A stretch of 64,000 nt of DNA. Source: Azadirachta indica (Eukaryota > Streptophyta > Magnoliopsida > Sapindales > Meliaceae). The position numbers and the translations under genes are program-made. Shown here piece after piece: positions 23,449-36,100 of the stretch. The notes below the pieces were generated by a model, which searched no databases, had not been told where the DNA came from, and saw nothing but the letters and a program-made list of their open reading frames with translations. Each line of letters begins with the position of its first letter. The stretch's first letter is position 1. Where the stretch lies: contig CM040440.1 of NCBI GenBank assembly GCA_022749755.1, positions 13,317,269 through 13,381,268 of the forward strand. Reading direction: 5' to 3'.

Positions 23449-26400
23449 ACTTGCAAAATGTTTTACATGCTAGTATTTGTTTTACGACATATTTTGCATG
23501 TGTACATAAGTATTTTGTCTTGTAAAATTGAGGGCATTATAGTATTTTACAATCACCAATGCTTTCTTTTGAGTTAAGATATCAAAGAATGAATTTAAAC
23601 TTATGAGTAATGCTATTATAGAGTTGTTTTATTTAGACTAAAAAAGTGTTTAATTTTCTTTTAAATTATTATTGTTATTATATTTAAAAGTGCACAGTGT
23701 ACTTTAATAGAAATAAGTTTATACTCTTGTAAAAAAAAAAAATTTAAAATGATCTTGTAAAGTTAAAAGTCATTTTAGTCAATTGAAAAGACAACTAATT
23801 TAGCTTAAACATAATTGCAATTAACCTTGGAGTTGAGCCTAAGCCCTAACCCAAGCCAAAATGTTGTTATTTTGATCAATTAATGTATAAAAAAATATAA
23901 GTGAACCTGAGCTACTTTTTTAGATTTAAGTTAGGAGTTGTGGTATGATAGGTAAAAATAAGTTCAAGTCTGTTCAAATCAACATAATGATTTAAATTTA
24001 GCTTAATTAGAGCAAGTAAAGCCCAAAAGATCTGTTATGTGATTAGGATAATATGTAAGAAATATATAAACCAAAAACTTTAAAGTCCATTCTTAGGTTT
24101 AAAATCTTATTTTAATTAATTTTGGAATAATTAAAATATGTATTTTAGTACAAATCTAAATTTTTGAAATCTCTTTAATAAGAACAAATTTCATTAATTT
24201 AATGCCTATTTAAAGGCTTATCTTAGAATATAACTTGCATTAAAATATAATTATATGAACCTAGTTATGTCTCACTATGATTTCACATCACATAACATAT
24301 AAGGAAGCATTATTTCACCTTCAAAAAGGGAGTTTTGGCTTTCATTAATTTAATGTCCTTAAGAGCATGTCTTTTAGACAGTATTTTTTTTTCTTCTCGA
24401 CAATACTTGTAATCCTTACTTTTAGGCCATCTTTTATCGTCAAAATTGACCTTAGGCATTGCCTCGGTATCTTAACATTTTTCCTACATCTACTGATGTT
24501 AATCTAGTTACTTTTAAGCTCCAAAAATACCTTTCCCACAACTTTAAATATGTCAGATAAATCGATATATTGAATACTACCACGAGTGAGTCCATTCAAT
24601 ATTAATCCAGTTTTGTAGTAATTGCGACTTACCCTTAAAACTATTGTACTCCTTTACATTGTTATTAAGATTAACTTACTCCCATACATCGTAAACTCAT
24701 AATTTAAGTCTTGTCCCTTATTAAATATTGTAGGAACGATAGCAGTAATAGCGAATCTCTACAGTCAAACTAGCCAGTTTCATAAGAGCGCAACATCACA
24801 CTCTCGGACCACTTAAGTGCAATTTAAGGGATGTGATGAGCATTACTTCTTACAACTCAAAAGAGATATAAAAGCTCAGTTTGGATTTAAAAGCCTACCA
24901 AAAGCGATTTATGGCATAGTTAAGCGATCAATCAATCATGATTCAATATATAGATTGAGTAAATTTCTCCCTCAATAAATCATAATTGTTCTTTAAAAAT
25001 GTTTTTTTTAATGAAACTTAAATGTATTTATCATGGCTTTATAAATTAATAGAACTTCTTATTATGTATCTTTAGATATTAAAATAGGTACACAGTATAA
25101 TTTGGGCATTTATTTAAAGTTCAAAACTTTATTTTTTCTTTCGATGACTTAATTTATAGAAGTAGATTAATATAGTTAGAGCATCGAAGTTGCATTAAAA
25201 TCTTTAATGCAAATGTTATTTTTGAATTAATAAAAGGACATGTATTTTTAAAACTATTTTTAAATACATATTTTCTACAAATCTTTTTAAAACTTATTCA
25301 AATTATTCAAATGTTATGTGTACATAAAATTATTATTAACTTTTCTATATATCAAAGTTACCAAAAAATAAATAAATATTTCACTCATTATCTACGATTA
25401 TCATTTTTATTATTATTGTCACTATTGTTATTATGATTGTTATCAATGAGTTATCATTTATGCACATAATTCTTTTATTTATTATGACCAAAATTTTGAA
25501 ATTTTGTGCTAATATGATTGAATTAATAAGTTGTAGAAGATACTATGCGACATATGTAAATTTAATATTTATAATAATTCTTACTTATTTTGGCTAGAGA
25601 ATATTTTTTTGCTCAATATATATAATTAAAATATTTTCTTCAACTATTCCAAACATGTATTAATATCTGTTTATAAAAATTGGAATTAAAGTAATAGAAA
25701 GAATATGCCAAAACTTTTTCTTCTCACCTTGTATGAGAAAATTTTTAAATAATAGCATGAGTTAATGCCAATTTTTTATAAAAATATGAGATATTTTCAT
25801 GTACTTCTCTCATGAAATTTGTGAAAATTACAAGTATAGAGAAAGTTTGTAAAAATTCATAAGAATTTCCTCTCTACTGTAGTATTTTCATTTAGTTAAC
25901 AGTTAACAAAACATTAAATGACTAAAATAATCTTATCAACACATACTAATGAAATCATGATCCTACCTTTTTTTTTACCTATTTATTTTTTTTAAATTCT
26001 TAACTTACTAACCCTAATGTGGTACTTGAAATCTTATCATTATGTATGAAAATTAATGATTGCAAAAAAATACCAATTTTTCAAAATTTTCTTTATTTTC
26101 TTTATTTTTTTGAGATAGAATAATAATAATATTATTTATTTTTTTATTTTGTTAAAAAAAATAAAGATAAAATAATATAATAATAATAATAAGAAAAATT
26201 AAAAATTAATTTTTTCTTACTATTTTCATACAAACAATCATCACTTTTATTTTTCAACAAAAAAAAAAAAAAAGAATACAAAATAATAATAATAATACTT
26301 ATTATTATTTGAGTCCTTATTATTTGTGAAAATAAATTCAAAAACCAAAGATTTAAAAATACCTAATTTAAATCCTTGAAGTTTTAAAATTACATAACTT

Positions 26401-26648
26401 AAATCCTCCTTACTTTCTTTTTATTTCATTCAACTTTTTGATTAACTTTAACCTTTAAGAATAGTTATAAATGTTAGCAAAACGTTTAAAAAACTATTTT
26501 ACCTCTAAAAATCACATTTAATGGTTAAAAGTCCATTCTAACCTTCATAGTTTAATTTATTTTTTAAAATTTATTACTAGATAATATATTATTAATTTAA
26601 GAAAAACTATTTTGTAGACCTTTGACTCGATTTTTACCCCTTTTAATT

Positions 26649-26991
26649 GTTTGGATTACCGGTGCTAAGCATTGTCAACTATTATTACTATTGTCTAACG
26701 TCATCTATTTCAATTAGAATAAATATCATTCAAATCTTTATCGAATGTTTATGTAATTATATAATTATTATTACCATTTGAGTAACCATTTATCGTAGAT
26801 TTGAAGCTAAATTGTCGGTGCCCAAAACATTTAACTTCAAATTTACAATGAATGGTTGCTTAAATGACAATAGTGATAATACCATTGTGTAAAACTTTCA
26901 ATAAGAATTTAAATGATATTTATAGTGACCCAAATGAATAACGGTCAATAACGGTCAATGGCATTCAATGATGGTCAGTGGTAACCCAAAC
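26649..26991. mobile_element. Inverted-repeat (MITE/foldback) element, about 343 bp
   Basis: The ends GTTTGGATTACC and GGTAACCCAAAC are inverted repeats with one mismatch. The similarity continues inward: AAATATCATTCAAATCTTTAT (26.72 kb) matches the reverse of ATAAGAATTTAAATGATATTT (26.91 kb), and AACCATTTATCGTAGATTTG matches the reverse of the sequence at about 26.84 kb. It has no ORF and no clear target-site duplication. Confidence 0.65.
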
Positions 26992-27522
26992 GAAAATGTT
27001 AAAATATTATGATTTAATGAAAGACTTAATTGATTAAATTAAAAAATTTTAAACTTTTATGAAGGACTTAATTGATTAAAATAAAAACTGTTAAATTATT
27101 ATAATTATTTATCAAATAAAATAGATGCATGTAAAATTATTTAGGAAAAATTTGGATTTTTAATTGTAGGGAAAGGTTCGTCTCCGTTCACGACTTATTT
27201 TCAAAATGAAAATTATTTTTTATCAATATACCTAGCCTTCTTCTCCTTTTTTTTTTATATCGGTCTCTAGTACTTCGAGAATTTTTGTCATTCTTATTAG
27301 CAAACTAGCATGGGAGGTTCTTATACAATTTTATAAACTTTCTCTTTATCCGTAATTTTTACAAACCTTAGAAAAAATATATAAAAGTATTTTTACAAAA
27401 TATTTAATATATTATAATATTATTTTTCAGGAAAAAATTTATAAAATGCCATAGTAATTGCAATAAATATGATTAAGCTTCTTAAATTTATAATATAAAT
27501 ATATTTTTAAAGGGATATTAAG

Positions 27523-28438
27523 AGATATCCCCCTTAAGAATAAGCAAGGCAAGGAGTACTCCCTCCTTTCAAAGATAAAAAAAGTACTCTCTTAAAATTC
27601 GGATAAAAAAGAAATACCCTCTAAAGTTACTAACTTTTACATAAAATAATTATTGTGTCATTGAATATTTAAAAGGCATATAAATGAATTATTTTATCTC
27701 TATTATTAATATATAATAACCAATATAATCTTTTAAATTTAAAATAATATAATAAATTATATTTTTTAATTTATTTCTTTTAATAATTACACCATTTTTT
27801 TTTATAATTTTATCCTAAATTATTGTTATTTTAAATAATTTTATTCTTATTATATTAATTCATTGTACATAAACTGTTAAAATAGATTTTAAATAATATT
27901 AGTCTTAAAAAAATTGTGTTTGTTTCGTCACATAGAAATTTAATATTATAAACTTACATAAATTGAGACAATTTTATTCTTGATTATATTATTTATTGTG
28001 CATAAACTATTAAAATAAAATTTAAATAATATTAGTTTAAGAAAAAATTGTGTTTTATTCACATAAAAATTTTAATTTGATTGGTAATATATTTTAATAG
28101 TTTATCTATATTAAATTAATATGATAAAAATTAAATTATTTATAATAATATTTTAAGATAAAATTGTAAAAAAATTAGAATATAATTATTATTAACTAGG
28201 AATATAATTTATTATATTATTTTAAAGTCACAAAGTTATATTGTTTATGATATATTAATAAATAAAATAAAATAATATATTTATAATATTAAAAGGCACA
28301 ATAATTATTTTATATAAAAATTAGTAACTTCAGGGGTATTCTTCTTTTGTCCAGATTCAAGGTATTTCTTTTCTTTATGACTTTATGTTCACACACGATG
28401 GATATTTATTTTTGGGTGAAATTTGGGGGGCATTTTTT
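27523..28438. mobile_element. Foldback element, about 0.9 kb, with long inverted arms
   Basis: The left arm (about 27.54-27.80 kb) contains AAGAAATACCCTCTAAAGTT and ACATAAAATAATTATTGTGT. The right arm (about 28.15-28.40 kb) contains the same sequence inverted: AACTTCAGGGGTATTCTTCT and ACAATAATTATTTTATATAA. The loop carries a direct duplication (starting near 27839 and 27980, each with CATAAACTRTTAAAATARA). It is non-coding and very AT-rich. The exact ends are uncertain because the outer arms have diverged. Confidence 0.65.
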
Positions 28439-28681
28439 AATTTTCCTATTTTAAAAATATTCACATTTTCCAAAACATTCAATAGAGAGTTTACAACGTA
28501 GAAACAAACCAGATATATATGTGAAAAGTAGAAAGTTTAAGGGTGCTTATGAAAGTTTGCCAGCTGCGAACAATTAGATTGAAATGACGATATTATCCCA
28601 AGATGTTAGGGCGCCTCGAAGTAAAACAAGGTCGTTGATCGATCGACAGTGTTTGTTCCAATTGGGTGTTAGTGGTGGAAA

Positions 28682-28709
28682 AAGAAGAAGAAGAAGAAGA
28701 AGAAGAAGG
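28682..28709. repeat. (AAG)n triplet repeat before the DAD1 start
   Basis: About nine AAG/GAA units end 9 bases before the conserved DAD1 ATG. Read in the DAD1 frame they would code for consecutive Arg. Most likely they lie in the 5' leader. Confidence 0.85.
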
Positions 28710-28718
28710 AAACTGCAA

Positions 28719-31168
28719 ATGGCAAGATCTTCAGGCAAAGATGCTCAAGCCCTTTTCCATTCCCTTCGCTCTGCTTATGCTGCTACTCCCACAAATCTCA
28801 AGGTCTTTCTCTATTTTCACAAACGCACGAACAGTCGTTTTGTTATGTATCTTTTGAAAAATCATTATATTCACATATGATTTCCCCCCTTTTTTTGGTT
28901 GAATTTTCTTGCAGGTCATCGATCTGTACGTGGGTTTCGCGGTCTTTACGGCGGTAATTCAGGTGGGTTCTTTTGTAATGTTATTCTGATTTGTTGCCTA
29001 TTTGGGATCTGCTGTATTACTGGAACAATAAGCGTTGAATGAGACATGTTGGTTTATTTACATTTGATCGTGTTAGTTACAGTGATTATGCTCCAGAATT
29101 AAGAATTTCATTGTTTAAATCTTAATGATCTTCTGTGATTGTGTAATATTCGTTTGTTTTAGGTTAAAATGTTTGAATATTGTGTTTTGAATTCCTTTAG
29201 TTTTGTGAGAAATGAAAATTTTACTCGGGTTTGTGTTCGGTGTGTGGGAATTGGGATATTATAACTATATTATAACTAATGTGCAACTAAATCAGTAAAT
29301 GTCTAGTGTGAGTGAGGAAATGGGTGCTAAAGTCAGCTCTTAAATAAAACTAATGTTTAAGTAGAGCATGTCAATCCCAAAAGTACCTTTTTGATTCCTT
29401 TTTTGTCATCTATTTTATGAATTTATGAGCAGATAAAATGGTAGTTTTCCAGATTTACTTCTGGTATATTTATTTGTATGGTGCTCAACATTCATGTGGG
29501 TGCCCTTTTTTCATTAATCAATCAACAGTTGTTTCATAAAAAAGGATTACTGGAATCAGGGGGCTAACCACCTGATATGTATCTGAGCCAATATAATTTC
29601 TTTTTTCCTTTATCTTTTTGAAAAGTGGTGTTATCAATTTTTGGCTAATATTAACTCTTGATGCATATGTTGTCCTGTGTCATTCATTACTTGACAGCTT
29701 GTTTGTCCTAATTGGCTAATCTAACAACGAGGCTTTCCAACCGTCTAGTGTTTTCTTTGGTTAGATGAAGTGGAGACAGTCTTCTCTGAAAATGCCATGG
29801 AACTTTTTAGTTCATGCATTTGACAATAATTAAACAATCAGTTTCTATCAATGGGTGGAAAAGAGTTTTGGCATTTACTTTTTGATTACTCATTTTATTT
29901 TTGCTGCCGACTTGTAGTCTTATTTGTATGCGTTAGTAGAGACTCCTCCATTACTTTACTCTTTTTGCTGGAAAACACTTCTCTTCTCTTCGTTGACATC
30001 ACTAAAGCATTCCAAAAACTTAAATTAATGCATTCTTCTGCACCTTCTTCTTTTTGGCTACTCTAAACCATGCATCCTACTTTTTGGATATGGGAGGATA
30101 CATTTTTGCTAATTTCACTTTAATGTATGTTCTTCTCTTTCGTGTATCACAAATAATTTATCATGGAAGCATGCACAACACAACACACATACATATAAAG
30201 GGTCATAGCATTTTTACCAATTCAAGTTTAATTTTAGATTCGATTTGAACAGTAACACTGAGTGTTGTGGCAGTGTTTATAAACATGAAAAGTAACTTGA
30301 GCTTTGAATTCTAGATCGAGGAAGAAGAATGAGAAGGAGAAATTCACAAAATATCATTCTTTATGACAACCTGTTTATAGCTTGTTCACTGCTTTTCTTT
30401 TTGTGATATTCGCTACTCAATGCATTTTATACTGTTTTCTATGAATGAAAGTTTATTTGTCCCACTTTGAGACACTCTTCTAAATATTGCAAAAGAAGTT
30501 TTTATAAAACTTGATAGCTAGTTCATTGTGCAGTCCTAACATTTTATGTGTCTGCCTTTTGATTGATTACAGGTAGTTTACATGGCTATTGTTGGATCCT
30601 TTCCTTTCAACTCATTTCTTTCTGGAGTGCTTTCTTGCATTGGGACAGCTGTCCTTGCTGGTAAGTTGACTATGGCATAACTGTTTGCTAGGAGAAATCC
30701 CTGTTATCATATAGAGATGTCACATTTTGTGAGACTGATTAGTATTTTGTTTGCAGTTTGTCTCCGCATTCAAGTGAACAAAGACAACAAGGAATTCAAG
30801 GTAACCCTTATCTGTACATTGTCTCGTGATCCACTGGCTGCTGAGACTATATAGAAATAAAATTTTTAATTAGGCATTCCAACTCCGATTGGTTTGATGA
30901 ATTCAATATTTTGGATCTCTGTCATACACTTTTTCTTCACTCTCTTTTATGCTTTGCCCTTTTCCTCAAGAAGTAGGGAGAAGTGAAAAGTGGATGGTTT
31001 TGTCACAAAAGTGAATTACTTTTTCTTATTAATTTCTTGTTATGATGGTGTTTAACAGTAGTTATTTTGCCGGTTGAATTGCAGGATTTAGCACCAGAGC
31101 GAGCTTTTGCAGACTTTGTTCTCTGCAACATAGTGCTGCACTTGGTGATTATGAATTTCCTTGGATAA
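28719..31168 (+). CDS. DAD1: DAD1, oligosaccharyltransferase subunit (defender against cell death 1)
   Basis: The exons 28719-28802, 28915-28962, 30573-30660, 30757-30800 and 31085-31168 join in frame to 115 residues, the usual DAD1 length. DAD1 (Ost2 in yeast) is a small ER-membrane subunit of the oligosaccharyltransferase complex that moves glycans onto Asn of nascent proteins. Its loss triggers programmed cell death in animals. The cytosolic N-terminus ([20 protein letters not shown]) is followed by hydrophobic helices at about 29-50, 56-76 and 96-113. Conserved stretches are [20 protein letters not shown] and [20 protein letters not shown], and the protein ends in FLG. The conserved start is preceded by 45 in-frame open codons with an upstream ATG at 28584. 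The second intron, of about 1.6 kb, holds no recognisable insert. Confidence 0.96.
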
Positions 31169-32800
31169 GTTCAGCCTTTGGTCAACTCAAATACATTTTT
31201 CTTCGTTGATGAGATCGAGACTTAGTTGTAAAAGTAATTTACTTACATTAATGAGGGAATTTTTCTTAGGTTGTGACTTACCATAAATGAAATATGGAAC
31301 AATAGTTGGTCTTTTTATGATTTATTTACACTTAGGGTATCTTTGCCCTGCTGCATCTATCAGATTAAATATCGCATAAACAACTTTTGCAGTTATCAAA
31401 CATAAACTTGAACCAGTATTCTCAGATTAGATGATTTTTCCTATCCTAGCCTGGCCTTTTTCAATGCCAGAACCCCAAGCCATTTCTCTCTAGCAGTTCC
31501 ACCCAAATTCCTATAATCTGAAAGGGAATAGACTGGTTTATCTATTGGCTATTGAAATTGTTGGTTCAAGTTTGGAGGTTACAATGTTACATCATTTCAT
31601 TTGGACATCCATAAATACCTTTCAAGTTAGGTAAAGCTACAATGCTGCAGCTGTATCACAAGCTTCAGCAATCTGACCATTTGTTGCTGCACGTAGCAAT
31701 CCAACGGTCAGCATTCATGGGAATTTACCAGACAGTATTATGAATTTAGGTGTACTGTGCATTTATTGTGGTTGTATTATACCACAGTTGCAGGTAGAAT
31801 GACTCTTAAAGTTGCTTGATGGTCCCTCATGGACTTTGAATGTGATTTGTTTGGAAAAGGAAATAAACAATGAAAGACTTTCAAATGTGTTTTGCATTTC
31901 TGCATTTTGTGGGGATAAATTCTAGAAGCAAAGAACATTCACCTGTTATTCCGGCACACCTCCATTCAGAGCATTAATTTTAGGCCTTGTGCCCTTTTAC
32001 CATTTCAATTAATCAACGCTTAAAGTTTTGTTGAAGAATGTTTTTGTACTTTTTCTTCTTTTTCTTTTCCCCAAAAGAATGTGTTTGATATTATCAAAAT
32101 ATTTCGTTAAAGAGTATTTTTTTTTTAATTAATGTTCTTACATTAGTGCATATAAAACTAAAAATATCAAAGATCTTATCATCCCTCTCATCATAAATAT
32201 TTTTTTCATTAATATGATTATTATTTTTTATTCCTTTACCATTGTGTCAATTATTGAATCTCATCATAGCTTAAGGTTTTTTTTTTTAATTTAAAATTTG
32301 AATGGATCTAAAATTAAATAAATTTGAATATATAAATATAAAAATTTTGAATAATACAACCTAGAGATATATATAAAAAAAATTAGTTATTTTACTTGTC
32401 ATATCTTTTGTAATTAATAAATACATTAAAAATTAGTGTTAAGTTAAGAATATTTTATTCAAACATAATTTTTAAGATTTTGATATTAAGTTAGAAGATA
32501 AACATTTATGAAACATAAAACTAAATTATATTTCAAAGTAAAAAAAAAAAAAAATATTTAATTTTTGCATAAGTATTATTATTTTTTATTAATCAACTAC
32601 TGTGTTCTTGAAAGTTTGACCTATAATTCAAAAGCGTTTTAAATAGAGAAAATATGCCAAGTTTTAAAATATTGAACTTTATTAGATAATTTTAAGAAAC
32701 GTTTTAATCGAGTTTAACAAATGTAAAGAGAAAAAAACAATGTCGCTTCATGAGATAAAACAACTAAAAGAAGAAAGAAATTTCAAAAAAGGAGGGGGAC
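31169..32800. other. Intergenic region after DAD1
   Basis: DAD1 3' untranslated sequence occupies the first few hundred bases. AT-rich DNA with poly-T and poly-A runs follows to about 32.75 kb. I see no gene or mobile element that can be supported. Confidence 0.7.
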
Positions 32801-33176
32801 TTTGAACGTGAGCCCCACGTTTAATGAACGGCTCTAGTTCAACGCAAGAAGAATCAAGGAAAACTACGTGACATCGACCCCCAAAAAAGAATAAAACAAT
32901 TAAAAAAATATTAAAAAAATGAATAAATAAAAACTCTCACCCTACAAATGAAAGACACGTGTCCCGCTGCAAATGAGTATTATGTCGCCAACCCAAAAAT
33001 CGACACGTCAGCATTAGCCGATTCGTCGATGCAAATCACGTGCCTCACAACACTATTCCAATTCCTTCCTTTCATCCTTTCATTGTTTGTGATAATAATA
33101 AAAACAGCTTGTTCTCTTCTCTCTCTCTCCTTAGCTCTCTCGCTCTCACTCATTTTAACTTTTCTCTTCTTCAGTA
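32801..33176 (+). promoter_or_regulatory. GPAT promoter and leader with ACGT-core cluster
   Basis: Several ACGT-core elements lie in about 240 bases: CCCACGT near 32815, TACGTGAC at 32865-32872, the perfect palindrome GACACGTGTC at 32954-32963, ACACGTCAG at 33003-33011 and CACGTG at 33037-33042. Such G-box/ABRE-like clusters are bound by bZIP and bHLH factors in light, abscisic-acid and stress responses. A CT-rich leader (33115-33160) leads to the ATG at 33177. No TATA box is assigned. Confidence 0.6.
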
Positions 33177-36100
33177 ATGTCTTCTTTGTCTCTCACATTA
33201 TTCAGCATCGCTTCTCCTAGGGTTTCAGCTTCCTTTCCTCATCTCAAGTTCTCTTCCTCAATCTCTCCTCGTTCTTACTCTTCGTTGTCGTTTCGATCCG
33301 GCGCGCGGAGGTCTTCCTGTCCTTGTTTTCTTCACTACTCCTTCAAGGTTCAAGCAATGGCGAAGACGGTTCAGGATATGGAATCCGCTGAGAAGAATAT
33401 TGTGTCGGCTAGTTCCGCTGGAGACGACGAGAACGACAAGAAGGAGGTCAATCACTCTCGCACTTTTCTCGACGCTCGTACCGAGAAAGGTTCGGTTCTT
33501 CTTTAGCCTTTTCAGTTTTCGCCTTTCTTTGTTTGTTTTTTTTTGTTGCTCGCTGCGAAAATTATTAAATGCTGAATCGATGCTTTTGTTCTTCCTCAAT
33601 GAGGTGAGTTGTTTGAGTATCTTATCTTATGCATGGTTAATGATTGATGAGATATGGATATCGAACAGTATTTAGTTCGTATAAGGTACGTGTGAGGAAG
33701 CCACGTAGTTGTAGTTGTGTTCGTGAAACTTAAGTTTAATATGGAAGGAATTCCCATTTTTGTTTGTTTGATATCTTTTTGACGAAGAGTAATTGAGTAA
33801 GTCATTTTAAAGTAAAGGAAAACCGAAGAGCGCATTACTGATATTTTATTAAGATTCTAAATAAACGATTCTACAATTAGCCTGGTTCAGTCAATTAATT
33901 AGAAAATTAAATTTCTTAGAGCTGCAAGATTATGAAAATTTTTACTGTGAGACCAATTTTTAGGAGGAGCAGTCCGTTAATAACTAAATTTTGAGCTACG
34001 AGTTTTTGTTTTTATTTTCGTATTTTTAATTTTAGTAATTATTTTAATTTATTATATTTACTTTGTTTCAATTTATAATTTATAAATAAATTAAGGTCAT
34101 GAGGTCAACAATATCTTGTTTTAGAATGATTACAAGCAGAACATTCAATTTTAGGCACACTGCATGTTGAGCTGTCAAGTTGATAAACACACTTACAAAG
34201 TGGACCTGTGCCCACCATTGGTCTGTTATCATTTGGCTTAGTTATTAATTTTATCTGTTTGTTTAGCTATTAACTTGAAATAAAATGGCACCGACTTTGA
34301 TTTGTTTGTAGAAACTGTTATGTATCAATAAATCAGTTTTTTAATGGCAACCACACATAGCTCTACGATGAAAATTTTCCTCAGTGGAAAATTCATTGCA
34401 TCTTTTCCTTGGTTGCATTTCATAGGTATTTTGCCTAGTTAAGACAAAGATTCATAAGGAACATGATTGGTCAACTATACCAAGTAGGTTATGTCAACTG
34501 AAAAATTGTGACTAAGTTTCTGAAGAATAAATATTAATTATCAAAACCTAGAAAATTTTTTCTATTTTGTTTCCATTCTTTCCAATTTATATAACTATTG
34601 AATTGTCAGCCTGTAACTAATCACTTGCATGATAAATACCTTGTCCAAATATGTGATGTGTTTTGTACAACACATGGCGACTGCACCTGTAAATTGGTAT
34701 GGATTTGTTTTTAGACTGCTTTTTGTTGTTGGTATTCATTCATTCAATGTGTGTCTTGGTTTTTGGCACTCCTTCAATGGCTCACTGGATTCTGTGATAA
34801 ACAAATGAACAATTGACTGTATTTAAGAACTTACCAAGTTCTGAATTGGGTAAGCTTCAGATGCACTTAATCATTGGATTCTTTACGCTTAGGCCTCTGT
34901 TGTTTGCGTACAAACCGCAGAGTCAATGAGACTACCTATTTGTCTCTGATTTCTATGAAGTGAAAACTTTTAGATATTATGTACGATCTATTCAGTAGTA
35001 TTTGCTAACCTTTTCATCATTAGTAACTTAGGATTGTTAAGAGTTGTAACTATGATATTAAATTTTATAGGCTAATGATCTTTTCCCCCTAAAAGCACTT
35101 TTAAGTAAGTTTCTTCAGATATGTTAAATTTTCCTGCAATAATGATTTACATTTATGTGTTGAAATAAATTTAGAATTTAAGAAAGTAATCTTTCAGTAG
35201 AGCAGACCTGAGATGATATGACTAAATAAACAGACATGCATATGGATAGCTAGATGGACGAGAGATACTCAACAGATCCAAAAGATATATGAAATTACAG
35301 TATTGTTTAAAAGTTTGTACTCTTATATTGAATATTTTTATGCAGAGCTCCTCTCTGGAATTGGCAAGGAAGTTGAAGCAGGAAGGCTGCCTTCAAATGT
35401 TGCAGCAGGGATGGAAGAATTGTATCACAACTATAAAAATGCGGTGAATATATATACTTGAATGCATGTTTTAATGTATATGAATTCATTCAATTGTTTT
35501 TGAAATGTACAGTCGACATGCCTCTTTTACTTTTTTGTGGAACAATGTATAGTCAATGTTCAATTATGCGTTTTCATTATGAATTATTTCCAATCAGCTT
35601 CCTTATCAGTTAAGGAATCAAAGTTACTCATTAGATATTGGTGAGAAAAAAAATAAAGATAATACTTGGTACTACACTATGCTGGAGTAGGCACTATACA
35701 CTTCAAAAACAATATTTACTCACCTCCAGATCCTGTGACATAAGAGGTCCTTTATAAATTTCATTGGTCATTCTTGACAGGTGAGGGACTTCAAAGCATG
35801 ATTCAAAAAATTTTAGCTGTATAAGACTTAAATTAACAAAATAGTTCTATCTCTTGTTACAAGATAAGATCTGACTATTTATTAGAAAATTTTGATCCAT
35901 TTAGTCAAGAATCGAATAAGTCTCCTCTTTATTGGTCCTGCTGATCACCAGCATTGATGATGCTTGGCCTCATATATAAACGTACATAAAATCTTAAATG
36001 TCCAAGAAGTGGTCTGCACGACTTCTTTGTTACATTCATCATCGGAGTTTGAACTTACAGATTTACCCAAAGTTTAATGTTCTAAATGTACTCTAGGATT

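Larger units (their letters stand above)
22564..28583. other. Intergenic region between SDR and DAD1 (divergent)
   Basis: This stretch of about 6 kb is AT-rich and contains no supported gene. It holds a palindromic element near 23.3 kb, unassigned sequence at 23.8-24.9 kb with short less AT-rich patches, AT and TAA simple repeats at 26.1-26.3 kb, an inverted-repeat element at 26.65-26.99 kb, and a larger foldback at 27.52-28.44 kb. The DAD1 promoter lies in the last 150 bases. Confidence 0.6.

Noticed and set aside
33258..33675. ORFs overlapping GPAT exon 1 on both strands
   Set aside because: The transit-peptide frame starting at 33177 joins all later exons; the others do not.
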